A stretch of DNA of 64,000 bases from Deroplatys truncata (lineage: Eukaryota; Arthropoda; Insecta; Mantodea; Mantidae): positions 20,799,001 through 20,863,000 of the forward strand of contig CM060979.1 of assembly GCA_030765065.1 (NCBI GenBank). The letters are read 5' to 3'. The translations under genes and the position numbers were made by a program. A model generated the notes under the pieces. That model was given only the letters and a program-made list of their open reading frames with translations, was not told the origin of the DNA and did not search any database. This document shows, one piece after another, positions 10,984 through 22,690 of the stretch (position 1 is the stretch's first letter; each line of letters starts with the position of its first letter).

Positions 10984-11677
10984 GTTTCTACTACTAGAGG
11001 AAGTGTGGTATTCGAATTCAAGTAAAGCAATTTTAGAAAAAGATTCGCGTATGTGCGTGTCTATGAACAGCATAAATAAAAAAACCAAAAAGTCGGATAA
11101 AAAACAAACTTGATATTTAAGCTCAGTATCTTCCAAAGATGCTACAAAATATTTCCAAGAAAGTCCCCCATCTCCAACTACCCTTTACATGGAACATTTT
11201 TCGAATTTTTTTAATTTTCTCAAAAATGGCTAACGATTTTTTATTAAAACACCATATATTAAAGATATTTACATGACAATATATATATATATATTGTAGG
11301 ATCTGCACAAAAAATGTAGATCCTACAATTTGTTTCAAATAGCGATTTTTGTGGGATCAGCTATTTCCGAGATTTCCATTATTAATGTTCGAATTGTTCA
11401 ATACTTAGCCATTCTTTTAAACCCCTGTCGATTTTCAATTGTTTCTCGCGATGTCATGGAAACAGTATGGAATTTTAAGGCCAATACATAGCGTCCAGAT
11501 CTTAAACATTTGACTATCGCTGTTCCCATCTATAACGAAATGTGTAATGCAGATATTTCCGGAAAGGTTATCTCGATTAAAACACAGTATATAGGAAAAT
11601 AAAGTTTCGTAAGAATAATTTGTATACCCACTAATAAGCGATAAAGGTAGAGAAAGTCATGTGAATGTAACACATGA
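10984..11677 (+). repeat. Family A copy
   Basis: Starts TTTCTACTACTAGAGGAAGT, with no CA tract but the GTGCGTGTCTATGAACAGCA relic of it. An (AT)n run sits at 11279-11295. It ends TAGAGAAAGTCATGTGAATG followed by TAACACAT. Confidence 0.85.
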
Positions 11678-11829
11678 TATGTTCTAAATTATATTTTGGT
11701 GATATTTAACGACCTAATACTTTATAGGCTTTAAATATCGCCGTTGCAAGGAATTTAGGCATGCGATATCAGTTAGGTGCATCATTACGCCTATTTCAAC
11801 AAAATTAATTCGTGGTATTAACTTACGAT

Positions 11830-12080
11830 CAGGCATAGGAATTTCTAAGCATTAAAGCCAGGAAGAAAGGAAATGAAGCTGAACTATTATTGGAGTTTAA
11901 GCAGGGACGTCGCAGGATCAAACCTCCTCCCATCCCTCATACAGTCTGTTGAAGTTTCAGACAACACTCACCAGATCACATTTACCTGCCCGTCAGCGAC
12001 TCATGGACGCTCTTTTTCTCTCAATTGTTTGTATTCACATATGGTTTGAGTGTAGATAACTTAAAACTAACAGCTTAAGA
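11830..12080 (+). repeat. Repeat B, copy 1
   Basis: Direct copy of 38540-38790. Both share GCATTAAAGCCAGGA, GAAATGAAGCTGAACT/GAAATAAGGCTGAACT, CAGACAACACT, CTGCCCGTCAGCGAC/CTGCCTGTCAGTGAC and GGTTTGAGTGTAGATAACTT. The 5' partner of the stem seen in copy 2 is lost here. Class unknown; non-coding. Confidence 0.7.
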
Positions 12081-12143
12081 ATTCCTGGGCTTTTTGTTAC
12101 ATAAAGTGTAATTCGTTTGAATTAGGATGTAGATAGCCCCCCA

Positions 12144-12145
<2 letters not shown>

Positions 12146-12196
<51 letters not shown>
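12146..12196. repeat. (CA)n microsatellite
   Basis: About 25 uninterrupted CA units. Unlike the other CA tracts in the window it is not inside a recognisable family A copy. Confidence 0.9.
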
Positions 12197-12197
<1 letters not shown>

Positions 12198-12349
12198 TTG
12201 TGTTTTTGGTTTAGTCACTAGAGCTCAAAACGTGCGCACTCCAGTGATACATTACAGTTTTGGTCGAATGCAATACCTTATTCCATTTAGGTAAGTAGTA
12301 AAGTGACTAACAAACACTTACTTCATAGAGTGATTAAAAAGCAATTTGT

Positions 12350-12700
12350 TATCTTTTATATGTTAACGTGACAGGATTACAAAATGATGTGTGGAGGTCA
12401 ACATTATACGTATTTGGGGCAGCGTTCCCTTGAAAGACGGAAGGCAGGCGGAAACAAGGCGATAGAATATCAAAACACTTGATCCGAGCAGCAAAGGCCA
12501 CCGCTATCCGAGGTAGCGACCTTGTTGTGGCCATGCAGCCTCTGCTGGACCCATCGCCAAGCTTTCTCCTTCGTCTTGCATGCGATTTCACTCCACTTGA
12601 CCTACTACTTGCTCATCGCTCAACACTTTCCATTTTCGGCGTATTCACGACTCGCGGGGAGGACCAATTCAATTTTGAAATCCACGTTCTTAGTGGAGTA
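12350..12700. other. Unassigned, comparatively GC-rich segment
   Basis: Contains overlapping open frames on both strands. A minus-strand frame reads WSEIACKTKEKAWRWVQQRL, which looks faintly like a SANT/MADF-type DNA-binding helix but stops shortly after. No splice sites or family match I can defend. Confidence 0.25.
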
Positions 12701-12754
12701 TAGCAACGTTTCGATAACCTTCGAGTTTGCACTCAGTCAAGCCATCTTTTAGAA

Positions 12755-13045
12755 AACAAAAATTTTCGAAAAATGTTCGATGTAAAGGTCAGTTGCAGTG
12801 GGGGGATTTTCTTGCAAATCTTCCTGTCATATCTTTGGAAGGTGCTTAACCTAAATGCCAAATTTCTTATTTATCCTACTTTTCGTTTTCGAGTTATGTA
12901 AAAAAGTTATCTATCTTTTCTAAAAAGGCTTGTTCTTTTGGATTCAGGGACCTCAAAACATGTATTTCCAGAGAAATCACGGTATAGAATTTTGGGTGGA
13001 ATGCAAAACCTTCTCTATCTACCATGTATGTGGTAGAGAAAGTAA
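12755..13045 (-). repeat. Family A, non-hairpin half
   Basis: From AAATTTTCGAAAAATGTTC to GTGGTAGAGAAAGT. The CA tract is replaced by CTATCTTTTCTAAAAAGG. Confidence 0.85.
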
Positions 13046-13592
13046 AAATCTAGAGATAGATGTAAATATTTAGGAAAAAGACGTGCTCAATATCAGAGGA
13101 TAACCAAAAAGGAATTATTTCAGCGATTCTAGGAAAACGACTTTCTAGTAAGACAGTTGAGGTATATGGTTCATAGGAAGTAAGGAGCAAAGCAGAAAAC
13201 TAAATTGACAACTTATCACTAGACTGAATTTGACTTCAATAAGGAAGATTTCGATGGAAATAGAAGAAATCTTAATTTTCAAATGAAGCTGAAGATAGTC
13301 TTACTAATTTCTTTACACAAAGTCAGAGTGGGGTACCATTTCGTTTTTAGAGAAAAGTAAAACAGCCCATGTGACTCATGAAGGTTATAAATTCAACGTT
13401 TAAAAATTATGTTTTTGAAATTTAATACACAATTGACACACCATACCATTAGCATGATACAAATTTTCACCATGTCTCCAGTAGTTTTCAAAGTATTGTT
13501 TTAATGGTAAACCAAAATATTCCATACCATGCAAACATTAAAATCTTAGTAATATAAATATATTTTTAACTCTAACGAATATTAAAAAAAAA
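13046..13592. other. Intronic, no feature seen
   Basis: AT-rich. No open frame or repeat match recognised. Confidence 0.35.
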
Positions 13593-13593
13593 A

Positions 13594-14321
13594 TTCTGAT
13601 GTGTTACACTCTCATGAGTTTCTCTACTCTTGTACAAACGCTTATTCTCCATCTACTTCATGTTAATCGAGATAAACATTTGCAGACTATCTTATTGCTA
13701 ATTTTCTTGTAGATGTAAGGGGAATATATATTTACAAGGGCAATTTGGAAATACAGTAGCCTTTAAGCACATACATATCTCTTAATAGCTGGTTGCTAGG
13801 TGCAGCACCATTCCCTTTCCCACAGATTATAACTCTTTGTATATCCAAGATAAAAAAATGAATAACAAATTCCCATTTGAGAAAATAAGTATTGAAAAAT
13901 TAAAGGGAATAACAAGCAATATCTCGAAAATGGTTCACTCAACAAAAAGAATGTATATGACATAAATTGTGTATTTTAACGCAATCTACATTTTTTGTGT
14001 AGTAAAATGTCTATCTCTTATGGTTTACCAGTTATGCAAAAGTCGTTCACAATGAAGAATACTTTTTTGGAGACATTCCCAGAAAATTCAAGATATACAT
14101 TTTATTTGTCATGAAAAATCTTAAACATATGATATTTTATCAAAATCGTTAGAGCCATTTTTGAGAAAATTAAAATTTTCGAAAAATCTTCCATGTAAAG
14201 GGTAATCCGGGGTGGGGGGATTTTCTTGAAAACCTTCGTGTCGCATCTCTGGAAGATACTGAACCTAAATACCAAGTTTGGTGATTATCCGACTGTTTGT
14301 TTCTGAGTTATGCTGTTCACA

Positions 14322-14370
<49 letters not shown>

Positions 14371-14386
14371 CCAAAAATACTTTTTT
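13594..14386 (-). repeat. Family A copy, cut at a T run by another copy
   Basis: Hairpin end TCTGATGTGTTACACTCTCA after a poly(A) run, full interior, then a (CA)n tract (about 14321-14366). It is interrupted right after CCAAAAATAC, where an inverted family A end (14387) begins with a T run. Confidence 0.9.
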
Positions 14387-14497
14387 ACTTTCTCTACTAC
14401 GTATAGTAAGTAGGGGAAGTATTGCATTCCACCCAAAAACTCGATACCGAGATTTCACCGGAAATACATGTTTTGAGACCCACTGAATCCAAAAAAA
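14387..14497 (+). repeat. Family A end fragment, inverted
   Basis: ACTTTCTCTACTACGTATAG through CACTGAATCC and an A run. It is broken at the A run by the next family A copy, which starts TCTGATGTG at 14498. Confidence 0.9.
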
Positions 14498-15332
14498 TCT
14501 GATGTGTTACACTCACATGACTTTCTCTACTCTTGTACAAACTATTTTTACAAACGCTTATTCTCCATATGCTTCATGTTAATGGAGATATCGAGATGTC
14601 AATCTTATTGATAATTTTCTTGTAGATGCAAGGGGAATATGGTAGCTTTTAAGCGATAGTCAAATATTTTAACGCTGGTTGCTATGTGGCGCATTCCATT
14701 CTCTTTGCATGTCCAGGACATAAAAACAATGAATAACGAATTTGAGAAAAAGTATAAGTATTGGAAAATTTAAGGGAATAACAAGCAATATCTCGCAAAC
14801 GGTTCACTCAACAAAAGAAATGTATATGACATAAATTGTGTATTTTAACGCGATCTACATTTTTCGTGTAGTAAAATTTTGTCTTATCTCTTATGGTTTA
14901 CCAGTTATGAAAAAGTCGTTCATAACGAAGAATACTTTTGGAGACATTCCCAGAAAATTCGAGATATACATTTTATTTGTCATGACAATATCTTAAACAT
15001 ATGATATTTTAATCAAAATCGTTAGAGCCGTTTTTGAGAAAATTAAAATTTTCGAAAAATGTTCCATGTAAAGGGTAGTCTGGGGTGGGGGGATTTTCTT
15101 GAAAACCTTCGTGTCGCATCTCTGAAAGATACTGAACCTAAATACCAAGTTTGGTGTTTATCCGGCTCTTCGTTTTTGAGTTATGCTGTTCACAGACACA
15201 CAGACATGTTTCCAAAAATGCTTTTTTTGGATTCACTGAGTCTCAAAACATGTATTTCCGGTGAAATCTCGGTATCGAAATTTTGGGTGGAATACAATAC
15301 TTCCCCTACTTACTATACGTAGTAGAGAAAGT
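14498..15332 (-). repeat. Family A copy, full length
   Basis: From TCTGATGTGTTACACTCACA to TACGTAGTAGAGAAAGT. The CA tract has contracted to ACAGACACACAGACATG. One of the best copies for a consensus. Confidence 0.93.
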
Positions 15333-15336
15333 AATT

Positions 15337-15564
15337 AGATACCGAGATTTCACCGGAAATAATACTTTGAGAATCCCCTGAAACCAAAAAAGAGCACTTT
15401 TGAAAAAGCTCCGTGTGTAGTATTACTCAAAAACAAAAAGTCGGATAAGTATCAAACTTGGTATTTAAGTTCAGTATCTTTAAAGGATGCGACGTGAAGA
15501 TTTTCAAGAAATTCCCCCAACTAGCCTTTACATAGAACATTTTTCGAAAATTTTGATTTTCTAT
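15337..15564 (+). repeat. Family A fragment
   Basis: From GATACCGAGATTTCACCGG to ATTTTGATTTTC, lacking both ends. It is directly followed by the TTAA element at 15569. Confidence 0.8.
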
Positions 15565-15568
15565 TTAA

Positions 15569-16492
15569 GGGGACAAGGTACCCTGAAATGATCCAAAATC
15601 ACATTTTTTGTTTTAAGCATTAATAGAATCTCTATTACTTCCAGTTTCAGAAAATATATACTTTAGGGGGGTTAAGAGGTTTAAATACCATTCTGCATTC
15701 CTTTAAAGCTGTCGTGCAACATTTTTAGAACATTTTTATATCTTTCAACAACGAACAAATATATCATACACAGCGGGCAGTTCAGAGATCAAGAAAAGAG
15801 GCCAGGACCAAGAGAATGCAATCAGAACAGTTGAATCCAGGAATGAAGGTGCAGATGATTATGATCCTGGAATGTACTGTAGTGTGTCAGAATTTTAATG
15901 TTCAAACTTTAAATTCAGTTTTCTCAAAGCGACATTTTTGGATACTTATGTACCTTTTTCTCACAAAGTATGAGAGGTAGATAGCTGAAATTTTCAGTAC
16001 ATGTATACAACACATACTTAAACTTTCTGAACCACAATCATAATTTTATAATGTATATTAGCTATATTAAGAAAGCAACAACGTTGCAAATTTACCTCAG
16101 TTTTACTTTTTTGACTTTGCTAATATTTTTATTTTGAATTTCTATTGAACTGATACACATAACTAAGTAATTGAGGTTCAGAAGATAGCTGATTATACTA
16201 AGAACAAGATGCAAAAGTGTGATTCTGTATTGCAAGTAGTATCAGAGAAAAAGGTACATCAATTCATATGTTTTAAGAGTACATTTAATTATTTTTCTGC
16301 TGAATGAAAAAAAACAAAACATTATGCACTCAACTGCATAAGCTATCAATACAACCAACCACTTGAAATAATTTTCTTGATTTATAGAATAATTCATAAA
16401 ATGTTCAGGAAAAACCATTGAGAACTTTAAGAACAGTGGTAATTTAACACACTTAAGGTGTAATTTCCGTGTGTTCAGACTACCTTGTCCTC
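15569..16492 (+). mobile_element. TTAA-flanked DNA transposon relic, copy 1
   Basis: A 924-bp element bounded by TTAA on both sides (15565-15568, 16493-16496). Imperfect terminal inverted repeats begin GGGGACAAGGTACCCTGA and, reversed, GAGGACAAGGTAGTCTGA. A second copy in opposite orientation lies at 29031-29880. TTAA duplication is typical of the piggyBac and Kolobok superfamilies. The only protein-like trace is a short tail, KKRGQDQENA then NEGADDYDPGMY, the presumed transposase C terminus, near 15795-15885. Internally deleted and non-autonomous. Confidence 0.82.
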
Positions 16493-16589
16493 TTAAATGG
16501 GGGATATAAACTGCCAGAAACATATAAATTATTTTTTGTAAAAAAGGATTTAAGACACTTTCGGAATAAGCTCTTCAAATTTGGGAAGC

Positions 16590-16720
16590 TTAGGATACCT
16601 CCCCGAAATTTGTTAGTAATGAGGGAACCTGGAAAAAAGCCACAACCAGGTAGGATTTGAACCGTGAATCTTCCGTCAACGAATCCGTGCTACCCGTGTC
16701 TGTGAGGATTCTTCTCAACC
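16590..16720 (-). repeat. tRNA-derived SINE fragment
   Basis: Minus-strand B box in ACGGTTCAAATCCTACC, followed by GGTTGTGGCTTTTTTCCAGG. A pyrimidine-rich stretch after a B box is common in insect SINEs. The head upstream is degraded. Confidence 0.5.
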
Positions 16721-17158
16721 TTAGGCAGAGGAGCTTACTTGACCGCATTTTGTTTGCAATTACTCAGGATCACTAGGCCCTGCTAGTGAAACCGTACCCT
16801 AGCTCCTTAGCTACAAAACATCTGTTTTTGGCATTAAGTTGAATCCTCTTGTTCATTTTAGATCCAAGCGCCTTACCAGATGCAAACTGATACTCCAGAA
16901 ATAACATGGCATCCCACAATGTCAAAATGAAGTGATTTTATTCGCCTTCCCACTAGAGAGAGTGGAAAAAAGCAATGAAGAGATTGTATAGGCGACCAAA
17001 AATTTGCTTAAATTTTATCTAGCAATTTCTCCTAGAGAAAATATTTAATTCATGATGCTCTTAATTCAAGAGCATGTATAGCCTTATACATAAGAAAAGT
17101 TAACAGAACTTCTAAGGCCTACAGAAATAGTAGCTCGGGATATTTTAAATGAGAGGTA
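16721..17158. other. Intronic, no feature seen
   Basis: Nothing recognised. Confidence 0.3.
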
Positions 17159-17159
17159 G

Positions 17160-17330
17160 CGTGTGTAATTGGAGGGTCTTTGGAGGATTCAGAAACCCTC
17201 GCATCTCGACCATGAGAAATCTTTTGTGCTGTCCCTTACATCCAGTACTTATGCCCACGGCGGGATTCGAACCCGCGACCCTTTGCGTCACAGAATGCCG
17301 AAGTCAAACACTCCAGCGACCGCGGCTGAT
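17160..17330 (-). repeat. tRNA-derived SINE
   Basis: The minus strand reads GCCGCGGTCGCTGGAGTG, then a perfect B box in CGCGGGTTCGAATCCCGCCG, then a 3' body. The T arm pairs perfectly but the D arm and A box are poor. Antisense translation gives PTAGFEPATLCVTECRSQT, a phrase typical of SINE read-through in gene predictions. Confidence 0.7.
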
Positions 17331-17412
17331 GAGCAATAAAATTGTTCCAAAAGTTAAAAAGCCGCCGATATGACCTAAGATGTTAAAGATGGCATAGATT
17401 GAAAAGAAAAAT

Positions 17413-17494
17413 TCTGATGTGTTACATTCACATAACTTTCTCTACCCTTATCGTTTATTAGTGGGTATACAAATTATTGTTACCAAAGTTTATT
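17413..17494 (-). repeat. Family A hairpin-end fragment
   Basis: Only the first 80 bases of the hairpin side, TCTGATGTGTTACATTCACA, joined head-on to the opposite end of an inverted copy at 17495. Confidence 0.85.
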
Positions 17495-18045
17495 ACTTTC
17501 TCTATTAAGTATAGTAAGCAAGGGAAGTATTGCATTCCATACAAAAATTCGATACCGAGATTTCACCGGAAATACATGTTTTGAGGTGTTCTGAATCCAA
17601 ATAAAGCATTTTTGGAAACATGTCCGCGTGTGTGTGTCTTGAATAGCATAACTCAAAAACGAAAAGTGGGATAAATACCAAACTTGGTATGAGTTTAGTA
17701 TCTTCCAAAGATGCGACACAAAAATTTTCAAGAAAATACCTCCCCACCCCAGACTACCCTTTACATGGAACATTTTTCGAAAAATTTCATTTTCTCAAAA
17801 AATGGCTAACGATTTTGATTAAAATGCCATATGTTTAAGGTATTTTCATGGCAAATGAAATGTATATCTGAATTTTCTGGGAATGTCCCCAAAAGCACAT
17901 TTCATTCTGAATGACTTTAGCATAACCGGTAAACCGCAAGAGATAGACAAAATTTTACTACATAAAAAATGTAGGATCTCTTAAAACAGAGAATTTAGGT
18001 CATATAAATGTTTTTTTCTTTCAGTGAACCATTTTAATTAATTCA
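17495..18045 (+). repeat. Family A copy
   Basis: From ACTTTCTCTATTAAGTATAG to the TTCAGTGAACCATTTT block. It lacks the hairpin half. A short GTGTGTGTGTCTTG microsatellite relic is at about 17628. Confidence 0.87.
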
Positions 18046-19068
18046 AGAGGAGGTCAGTGTGTCAATGTCGTCTAGGAGCAGGAGGGATATATAGTATTTA
18101 CAAAGATCATTTCATAAAAATCAATAATTTTTTTCTAACTTTCTTCTCGCAACGCATGCGAACAGCTATATCACGCCACCGTTTGATAAGCATTATATCT
18201 GTTGGTGTGGATTCACTGTTTTGTTTTACAAATCGCAAGACAGTTAGGGGAAAAAAAAAGTTTTGGGTTTATTGATAGTGCCGTAATTCAATACTTTTCA
18301 TTAAGATTTGAATACGAATTTGTTGTCTCTCCTTTACAACTTGTAATGTTTTGAATCCTTCGTCCGCTGTCACTAACGGCTTCGAGTTTCTGTTCAATGC
18401 ATATTACAACACGCTTTCTTTTCGCTGATATCTACAGACATAAACCACCCTGACCAACACCAACAGTGAAATAACATTAACTGCATAATGTTTCTTGGAA
18501 TGTGAGCTAGGGGGTGAGGATTAACTGCACACGTGCTTAGTGTATTGGAATTAAGGGCTGGGCCAAAAGAACATTGCCAATTGTCGCAGCAACGTTGTCA
18601 GCGTGAATTTGTGCCCCTCGTATATTTTGTTTTCGTTCATTCTCTCTCTGTTTTTTCACCTTTAGTCCTCCGCATTTCGGTTAAGCGCAGTTTTATTGTA
18701 AATGCGACGGAGTAGTGGATTATGGTGTTGGATGCAGGACCTGTGCAACTGGTGCGGGGGATTGCGAGAACCTCCTCAAGTCCTAGATCGGTATGCAGGG
18801 TCTGCTGCTCCAGTAACCAGGCCTAAATAAGTCATGTAATTATTTCAGTAGTCACATTGCAGAAAAAACAAAAATTGATTCCATTTTCCTAAGACTAGTA
18901 AACGGACAAGTGTGGCAACCACGAGCTTAGGCCTGAGTCGTGACGTTTTTATCGTATTCCATTACGTCATCAGAGAGGGGATGATGGTATAGTGCAAGCA
19001 ATAATAAAACCATACGGCGATTCTCTTATTAAACGCAAGGTTAGGGAATACTGTCTTTAGTTTTAACT
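18046..19068. other. Intronic, no gene seen
   Basis: Mixed composition with short open frames only. The GC-richer patch at 18530-18790 has no recognisable domain. Confidence 0.35.
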
Positions 19069-19071
19069 CAC

Positions 19072-19190
19072 CTTGAGGCGTACCCTGCGCTCCATGCAGT
19101 CCCGCAACACAGAAAGAGGTCCTTTAGCATCAGTCATGCGGGTCAGCACATTCCTATCTAACCTGGCCGGTCGCGGCTTTCGGACTGGCT
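19072..19190 (-). CDS. LSM11: LSM11 internal exon (start of Sm domain)
   Basis: On the minus strand the acceptor TTTTCAG at 19191 and the donor AAG|GTGAGT at 19071 bound a 119-nt exon. It begins with the last two bases of a split codon, then 39 codons: a basic proline-rich linker (PVRKPRPARLDR), the Lsm11-typical NVLTRM, then GPLSVLRDCMERRVRLK leading into Sm1. It joins the exon at 9144 in phase. Its entry phase (two leading bases) does not fit coding exon 1, which ends on a full codon. So at least one more exon, of length 1 modulo 3, must lie between 19191 and 54765. Confidence 0.92.
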
Positions 19191-19194
19191 CTGA

Positions 19195-20330
19195 AAACAC
19201 ATCACAAAAACAAATTATAAACATTCTGCTCTTGCAGTAGAAACCATGTGAGCATACGTGCCATTGAAGTAGCTTAATATTACGGAAGCAACGACTAACA
19301 ATGAAACGTTATCATACGCTGACGTTTAGGGAAGATATGCAGGATATTTCATAAGTAAGGAATACTGCAAATAAAATTAACTTTTTTTATATATATATAT
19401 ACATGCTGGGGCATCTTTATCTCATTTATTTGCATGAACAGTTTCATTTGTTTCGCATAAAAGATTGGGTTTCCAGAGAACAGTGTAATTGTTGGCTTGT
19501 TTTAACAAATTTTCTCCACAATTTACTCAACTACTATAACAAATGACATTCACATTATTAAATAAAGTGTTCAAAATGTTCCCATAGCAACCAAATCTTT
19601 CGTACGAGACCAATAAAATTGTTCATGCACTTAAAATAAGTACCTTTCAGGGGGAAAAAATGAAAAAAAGGTGTTGCCATTTAAGATTTTGTCGATGATG
19701 TCATTCCTGTACCATGTGGCTGAACATTTTGTAAACTTTTCCTTTCAACATATTAAATCTGACGTGTCAGAGCATTTATTATAAAAAAGGAGTTAATTTT
19801 AGTTTATTTGAATTATTCCTTATAAAAGAACCTGCATGCAGTTTTCGTGTACCTATTTGCAACTCTTCACTCGAACCATCGCCATGCGAACTTCATTAGC
19901 ATGTGTGCGTCATCTAATATACCTTAATAATTCTCATTTGGTTTGGGGTTTCTTTCTTTGGTTAGACTTTTATTTAATATTGCAGTGGAATTACTATTAT
20001 TATCATTCCGTAAAAAGTAATAAAAAGAAAGTTGCCTTTTGTTGGTATTTCCGAACAAAATGCAACACTGTAACGATCTGGAATAAAGCAGCAAAAATAA
20101 ACCGCACGGGCCCGATGTAACGTAAAACAGAAATTACACTGGAGAATATAAAGAACGAAGAAGAGTGAAGAACAGTCACCAATACAGAGGAGAAGAAAAT
20201 AAGAAAGCGAGCGACTAGCAGCTCTAAATGAGACAGTGACTGTGTGTATAGAACTCCACTTATATTGTGTGAAATTCAGGCTAGAAACCAATTTATTTCA
20301 CGCTTCTGAGCGTGTTCTGTTACTGATTAT
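19195..20330. other. LSM11 intron, no feature seen
   Basis: AT-rich with a TA run at 19387-19402. Overlapping open frames around 19836-20290 on both strands resemble nothing known. Confidence 0.35.
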
Positions 20331-21015
20331 AGCTTTCTCTACCACGTGCATACTAGGTGGGTAGAGAAGGTATTGCGTTTCACTCAAAAATTACATATCA
20401 AGATTTAGCCGGAAATACATGTTTTGAAGGCCCCTGGTTAACAAAAAATTAGAAAAAGGTCGGTGTGTGTGTCCGTGAACAGCAAACTCAAAAACGAACG
20501 AAATGTCGAATAAATACCAAATCTGTCATTTAGGTTTAGCACCTTCCGAAGAAACGACACCTTACACTTACTACCCTGTACATTTTTTGGAATTTTTGAT
20601 TTAAGATATTTACATGACAAAATGTGTAACTTGAATTTTCTAGGAAATAGCCTGTGAAGTCGTCTTCATTCGGAAGGAAATTTATATAATCCTGCGCATA
20701 ACTGGTAAACGTGCCACACAAAAAATGTAGATCTCATTAAACTACTTTATTTGCGCCATCAGCCATATCCGTTATTAATCGTTCGTAGTGTTCAATACTT
20801 TCTCATTCTTTTCAAGTCATTTAGATATTAAGTTGTTTCTCGCAATTGCACGCCAACGGCGTGGGATTTAAAGGCAGCGTATAGCGACCAGTTCTTAAAA
20901 CATTTGAGTATCGCAAGTCCCTTTGTAATGCAGCTATTTCTGCAAAGGTTTATCTCCACTATAATGAAGTAGACAGAAAAATAAATATTCGTAAGAACAG
21001 TTTGCAATATTGTAA
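20331..21015 (+). repeat. Family A copy, old
   Basis: Starts AGCTTTCTCTACCACGTGCA and shows the interior blocks in order. It lacks CA and the hairpin end, and has many substitutions and small deletions. Confidence 0.78.
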
Positions 21016-21154
21016 TAAACGCAATATCCGAAATTTTAGCAATTGTAAACCAGCATATTGAATGACCATTAATAGCAAATTTAGTCAATTTTAGTTCTTA
21101 GTTTGGCTGTATTTAATGTCAGATGCTGCACCGTCTGCTCAGCAGACCCATCAA

Positions 21155-22075
21155 AATATGAATATGCATTTTTATGTGACATTGATTTGAGATGTTTGTT
21201 GATTGTAATTATTGTCGAGAAGTAAGTTTGTACTGCCTTACTGAAACTGACAATAATAGCCTGCAATAATGCAGCGAGGGGGTGAGCTGTTTATCATTAT
21301 TAGAGACGAGGAATTTACGTAATGTTGGCGCGTTTTTCTGTAGAATTTGCTGGAACATCTTCCCTAGAGCATATGTGTTTATAATTTTCATTGGATATTA
21401 AAATAGACGCTAATGTTGGCGCGTTTTATTAGCCAATTGCAGCTCAGTTATAATCTTTAGGCATATCGGGGTGTAGGAGTATAAAAAGGGCTAGGTTAGA
21501 GATAGACCCCGCCAGTTCGTCAAAAATATTTGTATGATACACGTCGCCTTCAGTCCGTCAGTTCAGCAGAGTACACGTCGGCTATCGATTCACAAGTTAC
21601 GCGTAGCAGAGTTATGAAAAATCTAAAGTGTTGTAAAGTTAATTATACAAAAAGTTGAAGTACGCGAATGATCAGTAAATAAGTTGTTATAACAGTTTCA
21701 GTTTGGCGAGTGTCTAGATCAATGTGTAAATGTGATAGTGACTGTGTTCGACAATAAAAGTGTAAAACAAATTCCTTCATCAGTGTTATCTTTGGATAAA
21801 AGACTCCTTTCCGTTTACACAACCTGTATAAAGAGATGTGCTCGACCAAAAAGATCATAGCTAGCCGGAGGACAGTAAACCAAAATTAAATAAAAAAACA
21901 TTAACATTCTTTCAAACGAACACTAATACTACCGCAAATTGCTAACACCAGATGGAGCTACAAACCTAACAAAGAATCACGTCACAAAATGGCTTCACCA
22001 CGCGGAGTAAACACACATACACAAACATTATAAGTAATACCGTCGCAAATTGGCTCCCAAACGTGGGGCTACAAT
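21155..22075 (+). mobile_element. LTR-like sequence plus leader, copy 1
   Basis: Shared with 48125-48885 in inverted orientation. It shows a TATA-like box (GTATAAAAAGGGC, about 21480), a CAGTCCGTCAGTTC region that looks like an initiator/downstream promoter, a poly(A) signal (ACAATAAAAG near 21752), then a leader ending TTGGCTCCCAAACGTGGGGC. That end resembles the TGGCGCCCAACGTGGGGC primer-binding site of insect Gypsy-type retrotransposons. No gag or pol follows. Best explained as a solo LTR with part of the leader, though exact LTR ends are not clear. Confidence 0.6.
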
Positions 22076-22079
22076 TAAT

Positions 22080-22688
22080 GTTAAATAAATAAATAACATT
22101 AATAATAACACTTCACTTTTAATAGGCACTCCGTGTTAAATAGCAACACAAACACAATACACTATTTTAGAGTATTGGTGCTTTAAAAAGATAGTCAATT
22201 TTTCTTTACTTCTTTGAGTTTCCCACATACGCACTAATCACAGAAATTCTGTCGTCATTTAAGTTTTGCGATGATAAAAATCGCTGTGTAATTTCTAGAG
22301 CTTGAATTGCCTCGTGCAACTTTCATTATTTAGATCTATTGAGCTGAAGTTACAACCAGTCCTGGAATACATACAACATTATCAGAACTGAAGACAAACA
22401 CCTGCATATAATGGAGCCAGGACGCATTCCCAAAGGTGTAATAAAGTACATTCCTAGGAAAAATATATCACCCTGCCGTACCGAGAAGAGATGAAGGGGG
22501 AAATTTCTTAGTGAGATCATAACAGACCTAATGGCCTAACACTTGGATGGATGAAGAAGAAGATAAATGAGTAAGTAAATTAATATATTTCGTACATGGG
22601 GACCAGAAAAATGTGACGTATTAATGAGAAGACGCATAACTGAGCTAAATATTAATGGACAAAGTTCGGTACCTAAAAAATTAAGGTA
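22080..22688. other. LSM11 intron, no gene seen
   Basis: AT-rich, nothing recognised. Confidence 0.3.
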
Positions 22689-22690
22689 TA

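Larger units (their letters stand above)
9145..19071 (-). other. LSM11: LSM11 intron between Sm1 exons
   Basis: GT-AG intron (donor GTGAGT at 19071, acceptor CAG at 9145) of 9,927 bp. It is filled with family A copies, a multicopy-gene relic, repeat B, a CA microsatellite, one TTAA element and SINE pieces. I saw no exon within it: the joined phases agree and the protein reads through RLK|VNTRHMSGLRG without a gap. Confidence 0.85.

Noticed and set aside
12350-12700. The missing LSM11 exon
   Set aside because: It lies between two exons that already join in phase, so no exon is needed here.
17250-17330. Functional tRNA gene on the minus strand
   Set aside because: Perfect T arm but poor A box and D arm, and SINE-type body downstream.
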